Assembly (NCBI RefSeq): GCF_039540575.1
Contig: NZ_BAABFC010000014.1
Span: forward strand, 1 to 64,000
Reading direction: 5' to 3'
DNA from: Pseudaeromonas paramecii
GTDB lineage: Bacteria; Pseudomonadota; Gammaproteobacteria; Enterobacterales; Aeromonadaceae
Length of the DNA stretch: 64,000 nt
Position numbers and translations under genes: made by a program. Below the pieces are notes generated by a model. The model was given only the letters and a program-made list of their open reading frames with translations, searched no databases and had not been told where the DNA came from. Shown here one piece after another: positions 53,629 through 62,035 of the stretch (position 1 is its first letter; every line of letters starts with the position of its first letter).

Positions 53629-55569
53629 ATGGATCAGGCGCACTCACCCCTGTACCAGCGGGATGTGGCCCAGCTGCTGTATGGCAACAGCTATCCCGGG
53701 CTGTTTATTTCCACCCTGGCCGCCTGGGTGCTGGCGTTTGGCTTTGCCCCTCAGCCGCTGGCGTTGAGCAAGACAGGCTGGTGGTACCTGATGCTCAGCC
53801 TGCTGGGGCTGCGCCTGCTGCTCAGCCATTACTGGCGACGGCGTCTGCAGTTGGAACCCAGCTGCGCCCCCTGTGCCATCCGCCATTTTGCCATCGGTCT
53901 GCTGCTCACCGCCCTGATGTGGTGTTTCTTCTGTCTCTACTACTATCCGGGGGCGAGCCAGCCGCAGCTGGCCAGCAGCATCATAGTGGTGGCGGCCCTG
54001 ACGGGCGGCGGCGCCAATGCCCTGGCCGGCCACAAGGGATTGGCCCTGACCTATACCTTCATCCTCTTGTGCCCCTACTCTGTGCTGTTGATGCGCTCCC
54101 CGCTGCCCCATGAGCATCTGCTGGGCAGCATAGGCCTGTTCTTCTGCGGCATCTTGATGTACACCGCCAAGAAGTCTGCCGACTTTACCGCCAATGCCAT
54201 CGCCCTCAAGCATCAGCACGAGCGGCTGCTGAGCGAGCTGGAGGAGAAGGTGGCCATCCGCACCCGGGAGATCTACCTCTTGTCCAACCGGGATCCCCTG
54301 ACCGGCCTGCTCAACCGCGGCGCCTTTTTGGAGAGCCTGCGGGCCCTGCTGCAGTGGCACAACGTGCGCCAGGCGCCCCTGGCGGTGCTGTTTGTGGATC
54401 TGGATGGCTTCAAGAAGATCAACGACACCCTGGGGCATGACTACGGCGATCTGGCGCTGCAGGAGGTGGCCAAGCGGCTGCGACAGCTGACCGATGGCGT
54501 CCAGCTGGGCCGCTGGGGGGGTGACGAGTTTATCCTGGCCGTCCCCTACCCCTCGCTGCCGGTACTGGAGCAGTTTGTCGCCGGCTTGATTGCCCGGCTG
54601 AACGAGCCCATCGCCGCCCAGGGCCACAGCCTCAAGCTGGGCGCCACTGTGGGCACGGCCCTGTTTCCCGAACACGGCGTCACCGCCCAGGGGCTGATCC
54701 AGCTGGCCGACATGGCCATGTACGAGCAAAAGCGTCAGGCGCCGGGCCGGCTGGGGCTGTTCAACGATGTGCTGGCCGAGCAGATCCGGCGGGAACACAA
54801 GCTGCGCAGTCGGTTGGACGAGGCCATCACCCGGCAGGAGCTGCTGCTGAGCTACCAACCCCTGGTGGCGACCCGCAGCGAACAGGTGGTGGCCGTGGAG
54901 GCCCTGCTGCGCTGGCAACTGGACGGCGAAGAGATCACCCCGGATGTGTTTATCCCGCTGGCGGAGCAGAGCGGTCAGATCCGCCGGCTGGGGCTCTGGG
55001 TGCTGGGCCGGGCCTGCACCTTTGCCCAGCGTCACCTGGCTGCCGAGATCGCCTTGTGCGTCAATGTCTCTGTGGTACAGCTCGAAGATGCCGCCTTTGT
55101 CGAGCTGCTGACCCAGGTGTTGGCCGACAGCGCGCTGGCGCCCCATCGCCTGCATCTGGAGATCACCGAATCCCTGCTGGCCTCGGATCCTGAGCGGCTA
55201 CCACTGATCCTGCGCCAACTGCATCAGCTGGGGGTCAAGGTGTGCATCGATGACTTCGGCACCGGTTACTCCTCCTTGTCCATGATGCAGCACCTGGCGG
55301 TGGATCTGGTGAAGATCGACCGCTCCTTCGTCGGCAACATGGATAACAGCGGCCAGGTGATCATCAAGGCGGTGATGCAGATGGCCGACAGCTTCGGCTA
55401 TCAGGTGGTGGCCGAAGGGGTGGAGAGCCATGCCCAGGCCCGGGTTCTCAAGGCCCTGGGGGTGCATTACCTGCAGGGCTTCTACTACGCGCAGCCTCTT
55501 GGGGAACACGGCCTGCTGGAGTTTCTGGCCCGTCCACAGGACGAGCCCGTCATCACGCCGCTGGGTTGA
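53629..55569 (+). CDS. Membrane GGDEF-EAL c-di-GMP protein
   Basis: A 646-residue protein: about six membrane helices in residues 20-185 with no periplasmic sensor domain, a coiled linker, a GGDEF domain with intact motif at 297-301 (RWGGDEF) but no RxxD inhibitory site, and an EAL domain with EAL at 424-426, IDDFGTGYSSL and AEGVES. Both catalytic sites look complete. Its stop codon lies in a tandem 14-base duplication shared with the convergent chemoreceptor gene. Confidence 0.92.
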   Translation: MDQAHSPLYQRDVAQLLYGNSYPGLFISTLAAWVLAFGFAPQPLALSKTGWWYLMLSLLGLRLLLSHYWRRRLQLEPSCAPCAIRHFAIGLLLTALMWCFFCLYYYPGASQPQLASSIIVVAALTGGGANALAGHKGLALTYTFILLCPYSVLLMRSPLPHEHLLGSIGLFFCGILMYTAKKSADFTANAIALKHQHERLLSELEEKVAIRTREIYLLSNRDPLTGLLNRGAFLESLRALLQWHNVRQAPLAVLFVDLDGFKKINDTLGHDYGDLALQEVAKRLRQLTDGVQLGRWGGDEFILAVPYPSLPVLEQFVAGLIARLNEPIAAQGHSLKLGATVGTALFPEHGVTAQGLIQLADMAMYEQKRQAPGRLGLFNDVLAEQIRREHKLRSRLDEAITRQELLLSYQPLVATRSEQVVAVEALLRWQLDGEEITPDVFIPLAEQSGQIRRLGLWVLGRACTFAQRHLAAEIALCVNVSVVQLEDAAFVELLTQVLADSALAPHRLHLEITESLLASDPERLPLILRQLHQLGVKVCIDDFGTGYSSLSMMQHLAVDLVKIDRSFVGNMDNSGQVIIKAVMQMADSFGYQVVAEGVESHAQARVLKALGVHYLQGFYYAQPLGEHGLLEFLARPQDEPVITPLG

Positions 55570-55593
55570 GCCGGCTTAGTTGAGCCGGCTTAG
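55566..55593. repeat. Tandem 14-base duplication at convergent gene ends
   Basis: TTGAGCCGGCTTAG occurs twice in direct succession (55566-55579, 55580-55593), followed by a partial inverted continuation CTTAGCTGAGCCGG. It covers the GGDEF-EAL stop and reaches the stop of the chemoreceptor gene. Confidence 0.75.
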
Positions 55594-55594
55594 C

Positions 55595-57595
55595 TTAGCT
55601 GAGCCGGGTCAGCCGACCGGCCACCTCGGCCAGGATATCGCTCATGCGCTTGAGCTGGGCCGAGTTGTCGGCGTTGCCGTCGGTCAGCTGATTGAGGTTG
55701 CTCAGCTGCAGACTCATCTCCTGGGTCACTCTGTCCTGCTCCTCCGCCGCCACGGCGATCTGGGTCACCCGCTCGGTGATCTGACCGAAATCCGCCACCA
55801 CGGCCTGCAGGTGCTGATGGGTCTGCTGGGCGCCCGTCACCGCCTTGTCGGTCTCGGCTTGCCCCTGGCTCATGGCACTGACCGACTGGCGGGAGGTGGC
55901 CTGCAGCCGGGCGATCACCTGTTCTATCTCCACCGCAGACTGCTGGCTCTTGGCGGCCAGACTGCGCACCTCGTCGGCCACCACCGCAAAGCCCCGACCA
56001 GACTCCCCAGCCCGGGCCGCCTCGATGGCGGCGTTTAGCGCCAGCAGGTTGGTCTGATCGGCGATGCTGCGGATCATCTCCAGCATGCCGCTCACCTGAC
56101 CGCTGTCCTGCTCCAGTTGAATGATGGCCTGCTGCGCCTGGCCTATCACCTCCGCCAGCCGCTGCATGGTGACGATGACCTGGCTCATCTCCTGGCCGCT
56201 GCGTCTCACCTCGTCGTGGATCTGACCCACCGTGGTCTGGGTATCGTGGGCATGGCGCGCCACCTCCTGGGCGGTGGCGCCCATCTCGTGGGCGCCGGTA
56301 GCCAACATGGTGTTTTCGTCCCGCAGCTCCTGGGCCTTCTGCATGAAGCTGGTGCTGAAGCTGTTCAGCTCGCCGGCTTCCACCTGCAAGGCGCTGGCCG
56401 CCTCCTGCACCCGCTGCAACAGCTGCTTGAGCTTGTCGGCATAATCGTTCACCGCCTGACGCAGCGCCCCCACCTCATCGGCATGCAGGACGGAGAGCCG
56501 CTCGTTGAGATCGGCACTGCCGCTGGCCAAGGCCCGGATCTGGCTGGTGGTGCGAGCCAGGCTATAGAGGATGCCGCGGAAGAACAGCAGCCCCAGCAGC
56601 AACATCACCGCCAGGGTGGCCCCGACGCTCAGCTGCAGGAACAGTCCCATCTGCCGCGCCACCGCGGTCATGTGGGCCTTGGGCACCACCAGCCCCAGGG
56701 TCCAGCCGGTTTGCGGCAGCCGGCTCAGGCTGACAAACACGGGTTCATGCAGCACGCCATCGTCGGCCAGATCCAGGGTAGCCCCCTGCTGCAGAGCGCC
56801 TATCTGCTGGGTCAGCGGCGCCAGCCAGGGCTGCTGGGCCGTCAGTGTCTCCAGTCGCACCATGCTGCCGTCGGCCGCCGGCTTGGCCAGATCGCCGGGG
56901 AAGCTGATGATCTGCCCGGTCTGATCGATGGCAAAGGCGTAGCCACCCTGGCTCTGTCCGTAGCGTTGCAACAGGGCCGTGATGCCGTCGAGCATCATGT
57001 CCACCGTGCTGACGCCCATGAAGCGGCCTTGGGCCAGCATGGGCACGGTACAGGTGATCATGGGGGTCTTGGAATAGGGATCCGTGTAGGCCTCCGACCA
57101 GCTGCAGCGGCCGGCTTGGCCCTGACGCCCCACCTGATACCAGCTCTCGTCGTGATAGCCACTGCCCTTGGGATCGTTGTAATCATCCAGGTACTTGAGC
57201 TGGCCGCTATCGCGGCCCCAGAAGAAGCTGCGTCTGGCCACCCCGGGGGTGAAGGTCTCCGGCTCCGGCCAGATACCGCCGCCGGCGATGGTGGCATCGC
57301 CGTGGTTGTCGATCACAGGTGGAAACAGGCTCTTGAACAGGGCCTCATCCTTGGGCAGCAGCTGACTCTGGGTGGCCAGGCTGGCGGTGAGCTGCTGGAT
57401 CTGCTCCAGCTTGGCTCCCAGCAGGCCCAGCATGTCGGCTTGGCTGGCCTGTATCATGGCCTGACGCTCCTGGATCAGCGCCGGTTTGACCTTCTGCTCC
57501 ACCACCAGGTAGATGCTGGTTAGCGCCAATAAAAAAGCCAGCGCGGCGCCGGCGTAAATCTTACGGGCGATGGTCCAACCCTGTCTGTTTTGCAT
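55595..57595 (-). CDS. Methyl-accepting chemotaxis protein with periplasmic dCache-type domain
   Basis: A 666-residue chemoreceptor: helix 1 (about 10-30), a large periplasmic dCache-like ligand domain (about 40-310; ESWYQVGRQGQ and VSTVDMMLDGITALL), helix 2, HAMP, and a cytoplasmic signalling hairpin with the invariant tip QTNLLALNAAIEAARAGESGRGFAVVADEVR (pieces LLALNAAIEAARAG, GFAVVADEVR). Ligand unknown; dCache receptors often bind amino acids or organic acids. GGGAG precedes the ATG at 57595 on the minus strand. Confidence 0.94.
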   Translation of the reverse strand: MQNRQGWTIARKIYAGAALAFLLALTSIYLVVEQKVKPALIQERQAMIQASQADMLGLLGAKLEQIQQLTASLATQSQLLPKDEALFKSLFPPVIDNHGDATIAGGGIWPEPETFTPGVARRSFFWGRDSGQLKYLDDYNDPKGSGYHDESWYQVGRQGQAGRCSWSEAYTDPYSKTPMITCTVPMLAQGRFMGVSTVDMMLDGITALLQRYGQSQGGYAFAIDQTGQIISFPGDLAKPAADGSMVRLETLTAQQPWLAPLTQQIGALQQGATLDLADDGVLHEPVFVSLSRLPQTGWTLGLVVPKAHMTAVARQMGLFLQLSVGATLAVMLLLGLLFFRGILYSLARTTSQIRALASGSADLNERLSVLHADEVGALRQAVNDYADKLKQLLQRVQEAASALQVEAGELNSFSTSFMQKAQELRDENTMLATGAHEMGATAQEVARHAHDTQTTVGQIHDEVRRSGQEMSQVIVTMQRLAEVIGQAQQAIIQLEQDSGQVSGMLEMIRSIADQTNLLALNAAIEAARAGESGRGFAVVADEVRSLAAKSQQSAVEIEQVIARLQATSRQSVSAMSQGQAETDKAVTGAQQTHQHLQAVVADFGQITERVTQIAVAAEEQDRVTQEMSLQLSNLNQLTDGNADNSAQLKRMSDILAEVAGRLTRLS

Positions 57596-57968
57596 AACCG
57601 CTCCCAACTGCATATCTCGGGTAAACACCACTGTTAGGGGAAGCAAAGCAACAAGCACGCCAGGCCAGCGCCCCACCCAGTCGGCTGTCGCATCGCCAAC
57701 CAATCGCTGCGCCACGACGGGGCAACCGCTACACCAGCCGCCAATTCAGGCTGCGGCGCTGGCTGGATGCACCAGATTGAGGCACCAGATTGACACAGAT
57801 TGCGTCATGCCTCGCCTGGGTCTGGCCAAGCCGCGCAAAGGGAGTATGCTGACAAACCCGCCTCGGCGCAGCGACTGCGCCGGCGGCACTGACTTCCAGG
57901 CACCAAGGAGCCGGCGTCTTGCCCGGCATGGCCTGGGACACCTGACCAACCACATGAGGGAACATAGT
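57596..57968. other. Divergent intergenic region, chemoreceptor / Nramp-like gene
   Basis: A 373-base region without a supported gene, though one reading frame is open. It contains a short tandem repeat (57769-57802). TATGCT (57844-57849) could be a -10 box for the transporter gene. No flagellar sigma-28 promoter for the chemoreceptor is seen. Confidence 0.5.
57769..57802. repeat. 13-base tandem repeat
   Basis: GCACCAGATTGA at 57769-57780 and 57782-57793, with a third partial copy (ACAGATTG) directly after. Confidence 0.65.
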
Positions 57969-59243
57969 TTGGAAAGCACACTCAGCAAGGCGGCCCCCAG
58001 CAACTGGGATAATCTGATGCAACTGCTGCGCACCCTGGGTCCCGGCATTCTGATGGCCTCCGCCGCCATCGGTGGCAGTCACCTGGTGGCCTCCACCCAG
58101 GCCGGTGCCCAGTACGGCTGGTCCCTGGCCGGCCTCATACTGCTCATCAATCTGTTCAAGTACCCCTTCTTCCGCGCCGGGGTCAGCTACACCATGGCCA
58201 CCGGCCACACCCTGCAGCACGGCTATTACCAGATGGGCCGGGGTTACCTGGCCCTGGCCTTCGCCCTGAACATCTTCTCCGCTGTGGTGAACACCGCCGC
58301 CCTGACCCTGTTCTCCGCCAGCCTGCTGGGCTATTTCCTGCCGGTACAGCTGGACATGACGGTGCTGTGCGGCATCGTCCTGGCCCTGAGCCTGCTCATC
58401 GTGCTGGCCGGCCACTTCGCCATGCTCAACAAGGTCTCCAAGTTCATCGTCTCCACCCTGGCCGTCGCCACCGTGCTGGCGACCTGCATCGCCTGGCAAC
58501 AGGGCCCGGTAGCCCCCGCCGATTTCGTCTCCCCCTCCCCCTGGCAACTGGCGGCAGTGGGCTTTTTGGTGGTGACCATGGGCTGGATGCCAGCCCCCAT
58601 CGAGATCTCCTGCATCACTTCCTTGTGGCTGGCCCAGCAACGACGTGAACAGGTGGTGACACCAAGAAGTGCCCTGTTCGACTTCAACCTGGGCTATCTG
58701 GTGACCGCCGTGCTGGCGCTGATGTTCCTGGCCCTGGGCGTGCTAGTGCTGCATGGTAGCGGCCAGGCGGTGCAGCAAAGCGGTATCGGCTTTTCCCAGC
58801 AACTGGTGAACATGTACGCCGGCACCATAGGGGAATGGTCCCGCTACCTCATCGCCATGATCGCCTTCTTCTGCATCTTCGGCTCCACCATCACGGTGAT
58901 CGACGGTTACAGTCGTGCCCTGGCCGAGGCCCAAGCCCTGCTGCGCAAGCAGGCCGACTTCTCCAACCGCAGTCTGACCCTGTGGATCCTGTTCGTTACC
59001 GCGGTCAGCCTGGGCCTGTTGCTGTTTTTCAAGAGCGCCCTGCTGCCCATGCTGGGCTTTGCCATGACCCTCTCCTTCATGACCACCCCGGCCTTCGCCT
59101 TGCTCAACTACCTGCTGGTACAGCGCTCCGCCATGCCGGCCGAGCTCAAGCCCAGCAAGGCCTTGCAGGCCCTGACCCACCTTGGCCTGGTCTACCTGTT
59201 CGGCTTCCTCGGCTTCTTCATCTGGTGGAAGTGGTTCATGTAA
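57969..59243 (+). CDS. Nramp-like transporter lacking the canonical metal-binding motif
   Basis: A protein of about 424 residues with eleven or so membrane helices and the Nramp-family N-terminal pattern GPGILMASAAIGGSH. At the site where Mn/Fe Nramp proteins have DPGN, this one has GGSH (residues 35-38), and helix 6 has MPAPIE instead of MPHN. Metal selectivity is therefore unlikely to be that of MntH. Magnesium-transporting NRMT and other non-canonical Nramp clades also lack DPGN. The TTG at 57969 has AGGGA seven bases ahead; an ATG at 57954 would add five residues without a ribosome binding site. A terminator follows. Confidence 0.8.
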   Translation: MESTLSKAAPSNWDNLMQLLRTLGPGILMASAAIGGSHLVASTQAGAQYGWSLAGLILLINLFKYPFFRAGVSYTMATGHTLQHGYYQMGRGYLALAFALNIFSAVVNTAALTLFSASLLGYFLPVQLDMTVLCGIVLALSLLIVLAGHFAMLNKVSKFIVSTLAVATVLATCIAWQQGPVAPADFVSPSPWQLAAVGFLVVTMGWMPAPIEISCITSLWLAQQRREQVVTPRSALFDFNLGYLVTAVLALMFLALGVLVLHGSGQAVQQSGIGFSQQLVNMYAGTIGEWSRYLIAMIAFFCIFGSTITVIDGYSRALAEAQALLRKQADFSNRSLTLWILFVTAVSLGLLLFFKSALLPMLGFAMTLSFMTTPAFALLNYLLVQRSAMPAELKPSKALQALTHLGLVYLFGFLGFFIWWKWFM

Positions 59244-59261
59244 CCCAGGTACCGGCACATC

Positions 59262-59286
59262 ACGGCCCTGCGGGGCCGTTTTTTTA
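59262..59286 (+). terminator. Terminator after the Nramp-like gene
   Basis: Stem ACGGCCC (59262-59268) with GGGCCGT (59273-59279) and a TGCG loop, followed by an unbroken T run. Confidence 0.92.
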
Positions 59287-59379
59287 TCGGCGCCGCGAGC
59301 GGCCCCTCTTTGCCTCAGGCCGACCTGTGCCACAATGGTTACCTAAGAGAGCCATATCCCGTCACCCAAGGAGAGTGGA

Positions 59380-60288
59380 GTGAAAGGCTGTTGTCTGCGT
59401 CTTTTACTGCTGTGGTGCCTGGTACCGGCCTGCCAGGCTGTCACCCTGTTTACCTATCGCCCCGGTGAAACCCCCCAGGATGTCCGCACCGTTTACACCA
59501 CGGCTCTGCTTGAGCTGGCGCTGGAGAAGACCCGCCCCCAGTATGGCGACTTTCGCCTGGCGTCCGCCCCGGCCATGAACACGGCCCGCGCCCTGGCGGA
59601 GCTGAAAAAAGGCAGCCATCCCAACTTCATGCTGAAGATGAGCTACAACCCAGAGCTGGAAACGGCGGGAATGCTGCGGGGCAAACTGGATGTGGATCTG
59701 GACATCATCGGCTATCGGGCCTGCTTCACCCGCACCGGCTTGCTGCCCAGCCTGACCCAGGTGCAGAACCTGACGCAACTGAAGCAGTTTAGCCACGGTC
59801 AAGGCAGCGGCTGGGTGGATACCCAGATCCTGGAGGCCAACGGCTTTAACGTGGTGTCGGTGGGCCAATATGAGAGCCTGTTTCGCATGGTGGCCACCGG
59901 CCGCTTCGATCTCTTCTGCCGCGGCATCAACGAGTTGGAGGGCGAATGGCGCGCCCATCGCCAGCTGCCCGGCCTGGCGGTGGAACCCAGCCTGTTGCTC
60001 TACTACCCCTTGCCGCGCTTCTTCTACGCCAACCCGCGGGACGCCGATGGCCTCAAGCGGGTGGAGGAAGGGGTGCGGATAGCCCTGGCGGACGGCAGCC
60101 TGCAGCGCCTGTGGCTCAGCCACTATGGCCCCAGTGTGACCTTTGCCAAGCCGGCCCAGCGCCGGCTATTCCGCTTGACCAACCCCATGCTGCCGCCGGG
60201 TCTGTTGCCCGCCGAACAGCCGCGCTTCGATCCCATACTGGGGGATTTCATCACGCCACCGCCGTTGCCTCCGACCGGCCGGCAATGA
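59380..60288 (+). CDS. Orphan periplasmic solute-binding protein
   Basis: A 302-residue exported protein: signal peptide ending CQA (about residue 20) and a type II periplasmic binding fold (LFTYRPGETPQDVRTVYTT, FDLFCRGINELEGEW). No transporter genes are adjacent, and it is distinct from the binding protein at 44392. The GTG start at 59380 has a strong AAGGAGA five bases ahead. The C-terminal proline-rich tail (FITPPPLPPTG) is unusual for a binding protein. Ligand unknown. Confidence 0.8.
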   Translation: MKGCCLRLLLLWCLVPACQAVTLFTYRPGETPQDVRTVYTTALLELALEKTRPQYGDFRLASAPAMNTARALAELKKGSHPNFMLKMSYNPELETAGMLRGKLDVDLDIIGYRACFTRTGLLPSLTQVQNLTQLKQFSHGQGSGWVDTQILEANGFNVVSVGQYESLFRMVATGRFDLFCRGINELEGEWRAHRQLPGLAVEPSLLLYYPLPRFFYANPRDADGLKRVEEGVRIALADGSLQRLWLSHYGPSVTFAKPAQRRLFRLTNPMLPPGLLPAEQPRFDPILGDFITPPPLPPTGRQ

Positions 60289-60331
60289 GCCGCGCCCTCT
60301 TTGTGGATCCGGACTGGACTTGATCTGCCAC

Positions 60332-60349
60332 AGAAAAACGTTTCAATTT
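60332..60349. promoter_or_regulatory. Possible PurR-like operator
   Basis: AAACGTTT (60336-60343) is the core of the PurR box, with partial agreement in the flanks, about 90 bases before a purine-type permease gene. Weak without flank conservation. Confidence 0.3.
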
Positions 60350-60438
60350 TGCATTTTTCAGCCAAAAGCTGACTGATTAGTCTGGATCTTGCACAAAGAG
60401 CCCCTAGAATACCGCCACTCTTATCACCGAGGTCCGCC

Positions 60439-61803
60439 ATGGATAGCCAAGCTCACGCCCACGATCTGGTCTACAAGCTCAACGACCGCCCCCCCTTGCC
60501 GCAAACCTTCTTCGCCGCCCTGCAGCACATGCTGGCCATGTTCGTCGGCATCATCACGCCGCCGCTCATCATCACCAGCACCCTGGGCCTCAGTGCCGAC
60601 GATACCCGCTACATCGTCTCCATGTCCCTGCTCATGTCCGGCATCGCTTCCTTCATCCAGACCCGCCGCTTCGGCCCGGTAGGATCCGGCCTGCTGTCGG
60701 TGCAGGGCACCAGCTTCAACTTCCTGGGCCCCATCATCGCCTCCGGCCTGGCCTTGAAGCAGGCCGCCATGCCGGAGTCCCAGATGCTGGGCACCTTGTT
60801 CGGCACCCTGTTGATCTCCGCCGTCAGCATGGTGGTGGTGAGCCGTTGCCTGCACCTAGTCAAACGGGTCATCACCCCGCTCGTCACCGGCATAGTGGTA
60901 CTGCTCATCGGTCTGACCCTGATCAAGGTGGGGCTCATCAGCATGGGTGGCGGTTTCGGCGCCATGCAGGATGGCAGCTTCGGCAGCGGTGAGAACCTGC
61001 TGCTTTCCGGGGTGGTGTTGCTCAGCATAGTGCTGCTGCAGCGCAGCAAGAATCCTTGGCTGCGCCTCTCCGCCATCGTGCTGGCCATGCTGGTGGGCTA
61101 TGTGGTGGCCTTCTTCATGGGCCGCCTCAACGCGGTACAGCCCGCCGAGCACTTCTTCGCGCTGCCCCGCCTGCTGCCCTTCGGCCTGGGTTTTGACTGG
61201 CAGCTGTGCATCCCCATCACCATCATCTTCGTGGTCACCGCCCTGGAAGCCATCGGCGATATGACCGCCACTTCGGACGTCTCCGGTGAGCCGGTGGACG
61301 GCCCTGTCTATCTGGCCCGCATCAAGGGGGGCGTACTGTCCGACGGTCTCAACTCCATGCTGGCGGCCCTGGTGGGCACCTTCCCCATGTCGGTGTTCGC
61401 CCAGAACAACGGCGTCATCCAACTCACCGGGGTGGCCAGCCGCTATGTCGGCCTGTTTATCGCCGGCATGCTGGTGCTGTTGGGCCTGCTGCCGGGGGTG
61501 GCGGTGTTTATCCAGCAGATCCCCGAGCCCGTGCTGGGTGGCGCTACCGTGGTGATGTTCGGCACCATAGCCGCCGCCGGGGTGCGCATCATAGCCCGGG
61601 AACCCTTGGATCGCCGGGCCCTGATGATACTGGCGGTCTCCCTGGCCATGGGCCTGGGGGTCGCCCAGGTGCCCGAGGTGCTGCAACACCTGCCGGAGTT
61701 GCTCAAGAGCGTGCTCTCCTTCGGCGTGGCGACGGGCGGCATCACCGCCATACTGCTGAACCTGCTGTTGCCCAAGCCAGCCCCTCAGGTTAAGACCGTC
61801 TGA
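60439..61803 (+). CDS. NCS2-family xanthine permease (XanP/XanQ-like)
   Basis: A 454-residue proton symporter with 14 membrane segments of the NCS2/NAT family. The NAT signature QNNGVIQLTGVASR and the helix-8 carboxylate region (VVTALEAIGDMTATSD) match the E. coli xanthine permeases XanP and XanQ closely, so xanthine is the likely substrate. It is transcribed alone. A TAGAAT (60405-60410) could be its -10 box. Two hairpins follow the stop. Confidence 0.88.
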   Translation: MDSQAHAHDLVYKLNDRPPLPQTFFAALQHMLAMFVGIITPPLIITSTLGLSADDTRYIVSMSLLMSGIASFIQTRRFGPVGSGLLSVQGTSFNFLGPIIASGLALKQAAMPESQMLGTLFGTLLISAVSMVVVSRCLHLVKRVITPLVTGIVVLLIGLTLIKVGLISMGGGFGAMQDGSFGSGENLLLSGVVLLSIVLLQRSKNPWLRLSAIVLAMLVGYVVAFFMGRLNAVQPAEHFFALPRLLPFGLGFDWQLCIPITIIFVVTALEAIGDMTATSDVSGEPVDGPVYLARIKGGVLSDGLNSMLAALVGTFPMSVFAQNNGVIQLTGVASRYVGLFIAGMLVLLGLLPGVAVFIQQIPEPVLGGATVVMFGTIAAAGVRIIAREPLDRRALMILAVSLAMGLGVAQVPEVLQHLPELLKSVLSFGVATGGITAILLNLLLPKPAPQVKTV

Positions 61804-61810
61804 TCCCCCG

Positions 61811-61862
61811 CTGGCCGCGTGCGGCCAGACGCTCTTGCCGCGCCCAGGTCTTGCCTGGGCGC
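61811..61862 (+). terminator. Two hairpins after the xanthine permease gene
   Basis: First: CTGGCCGC with GCGGCCAG (61811-61828). Second: GCGCCCAGG with CCTGGGCGC (61840-61862), followed by ATGCATTTT. Together they likely end transcription. The rest of 61863-62035 shows only the downstream ribosome binding site. Confidence 0.65.
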
Positions 61863-62035
61863 ATGCATTTTGACTGACAACATTGGCCAACACTCTGCGT
61901 CTCTCGCCGGCAGCCAGGTCATCCGCCGCCTAGGCTCTCAACGCAAGCAACCAGAGGTCCAACCGGCGCATCAGTCTGAGTGGTGTTAACATTACTTTCA
62001 CATGCCACATTCCGCCCATGACCAGGAGACACGCC

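Noticed and set aside
57570..57953. Longer N terminus for the Nramp-like gene
   Set aside because: The 128 extra codons encode a low-complexity basic sequence across repeats and a promoter-like region, with no family match.
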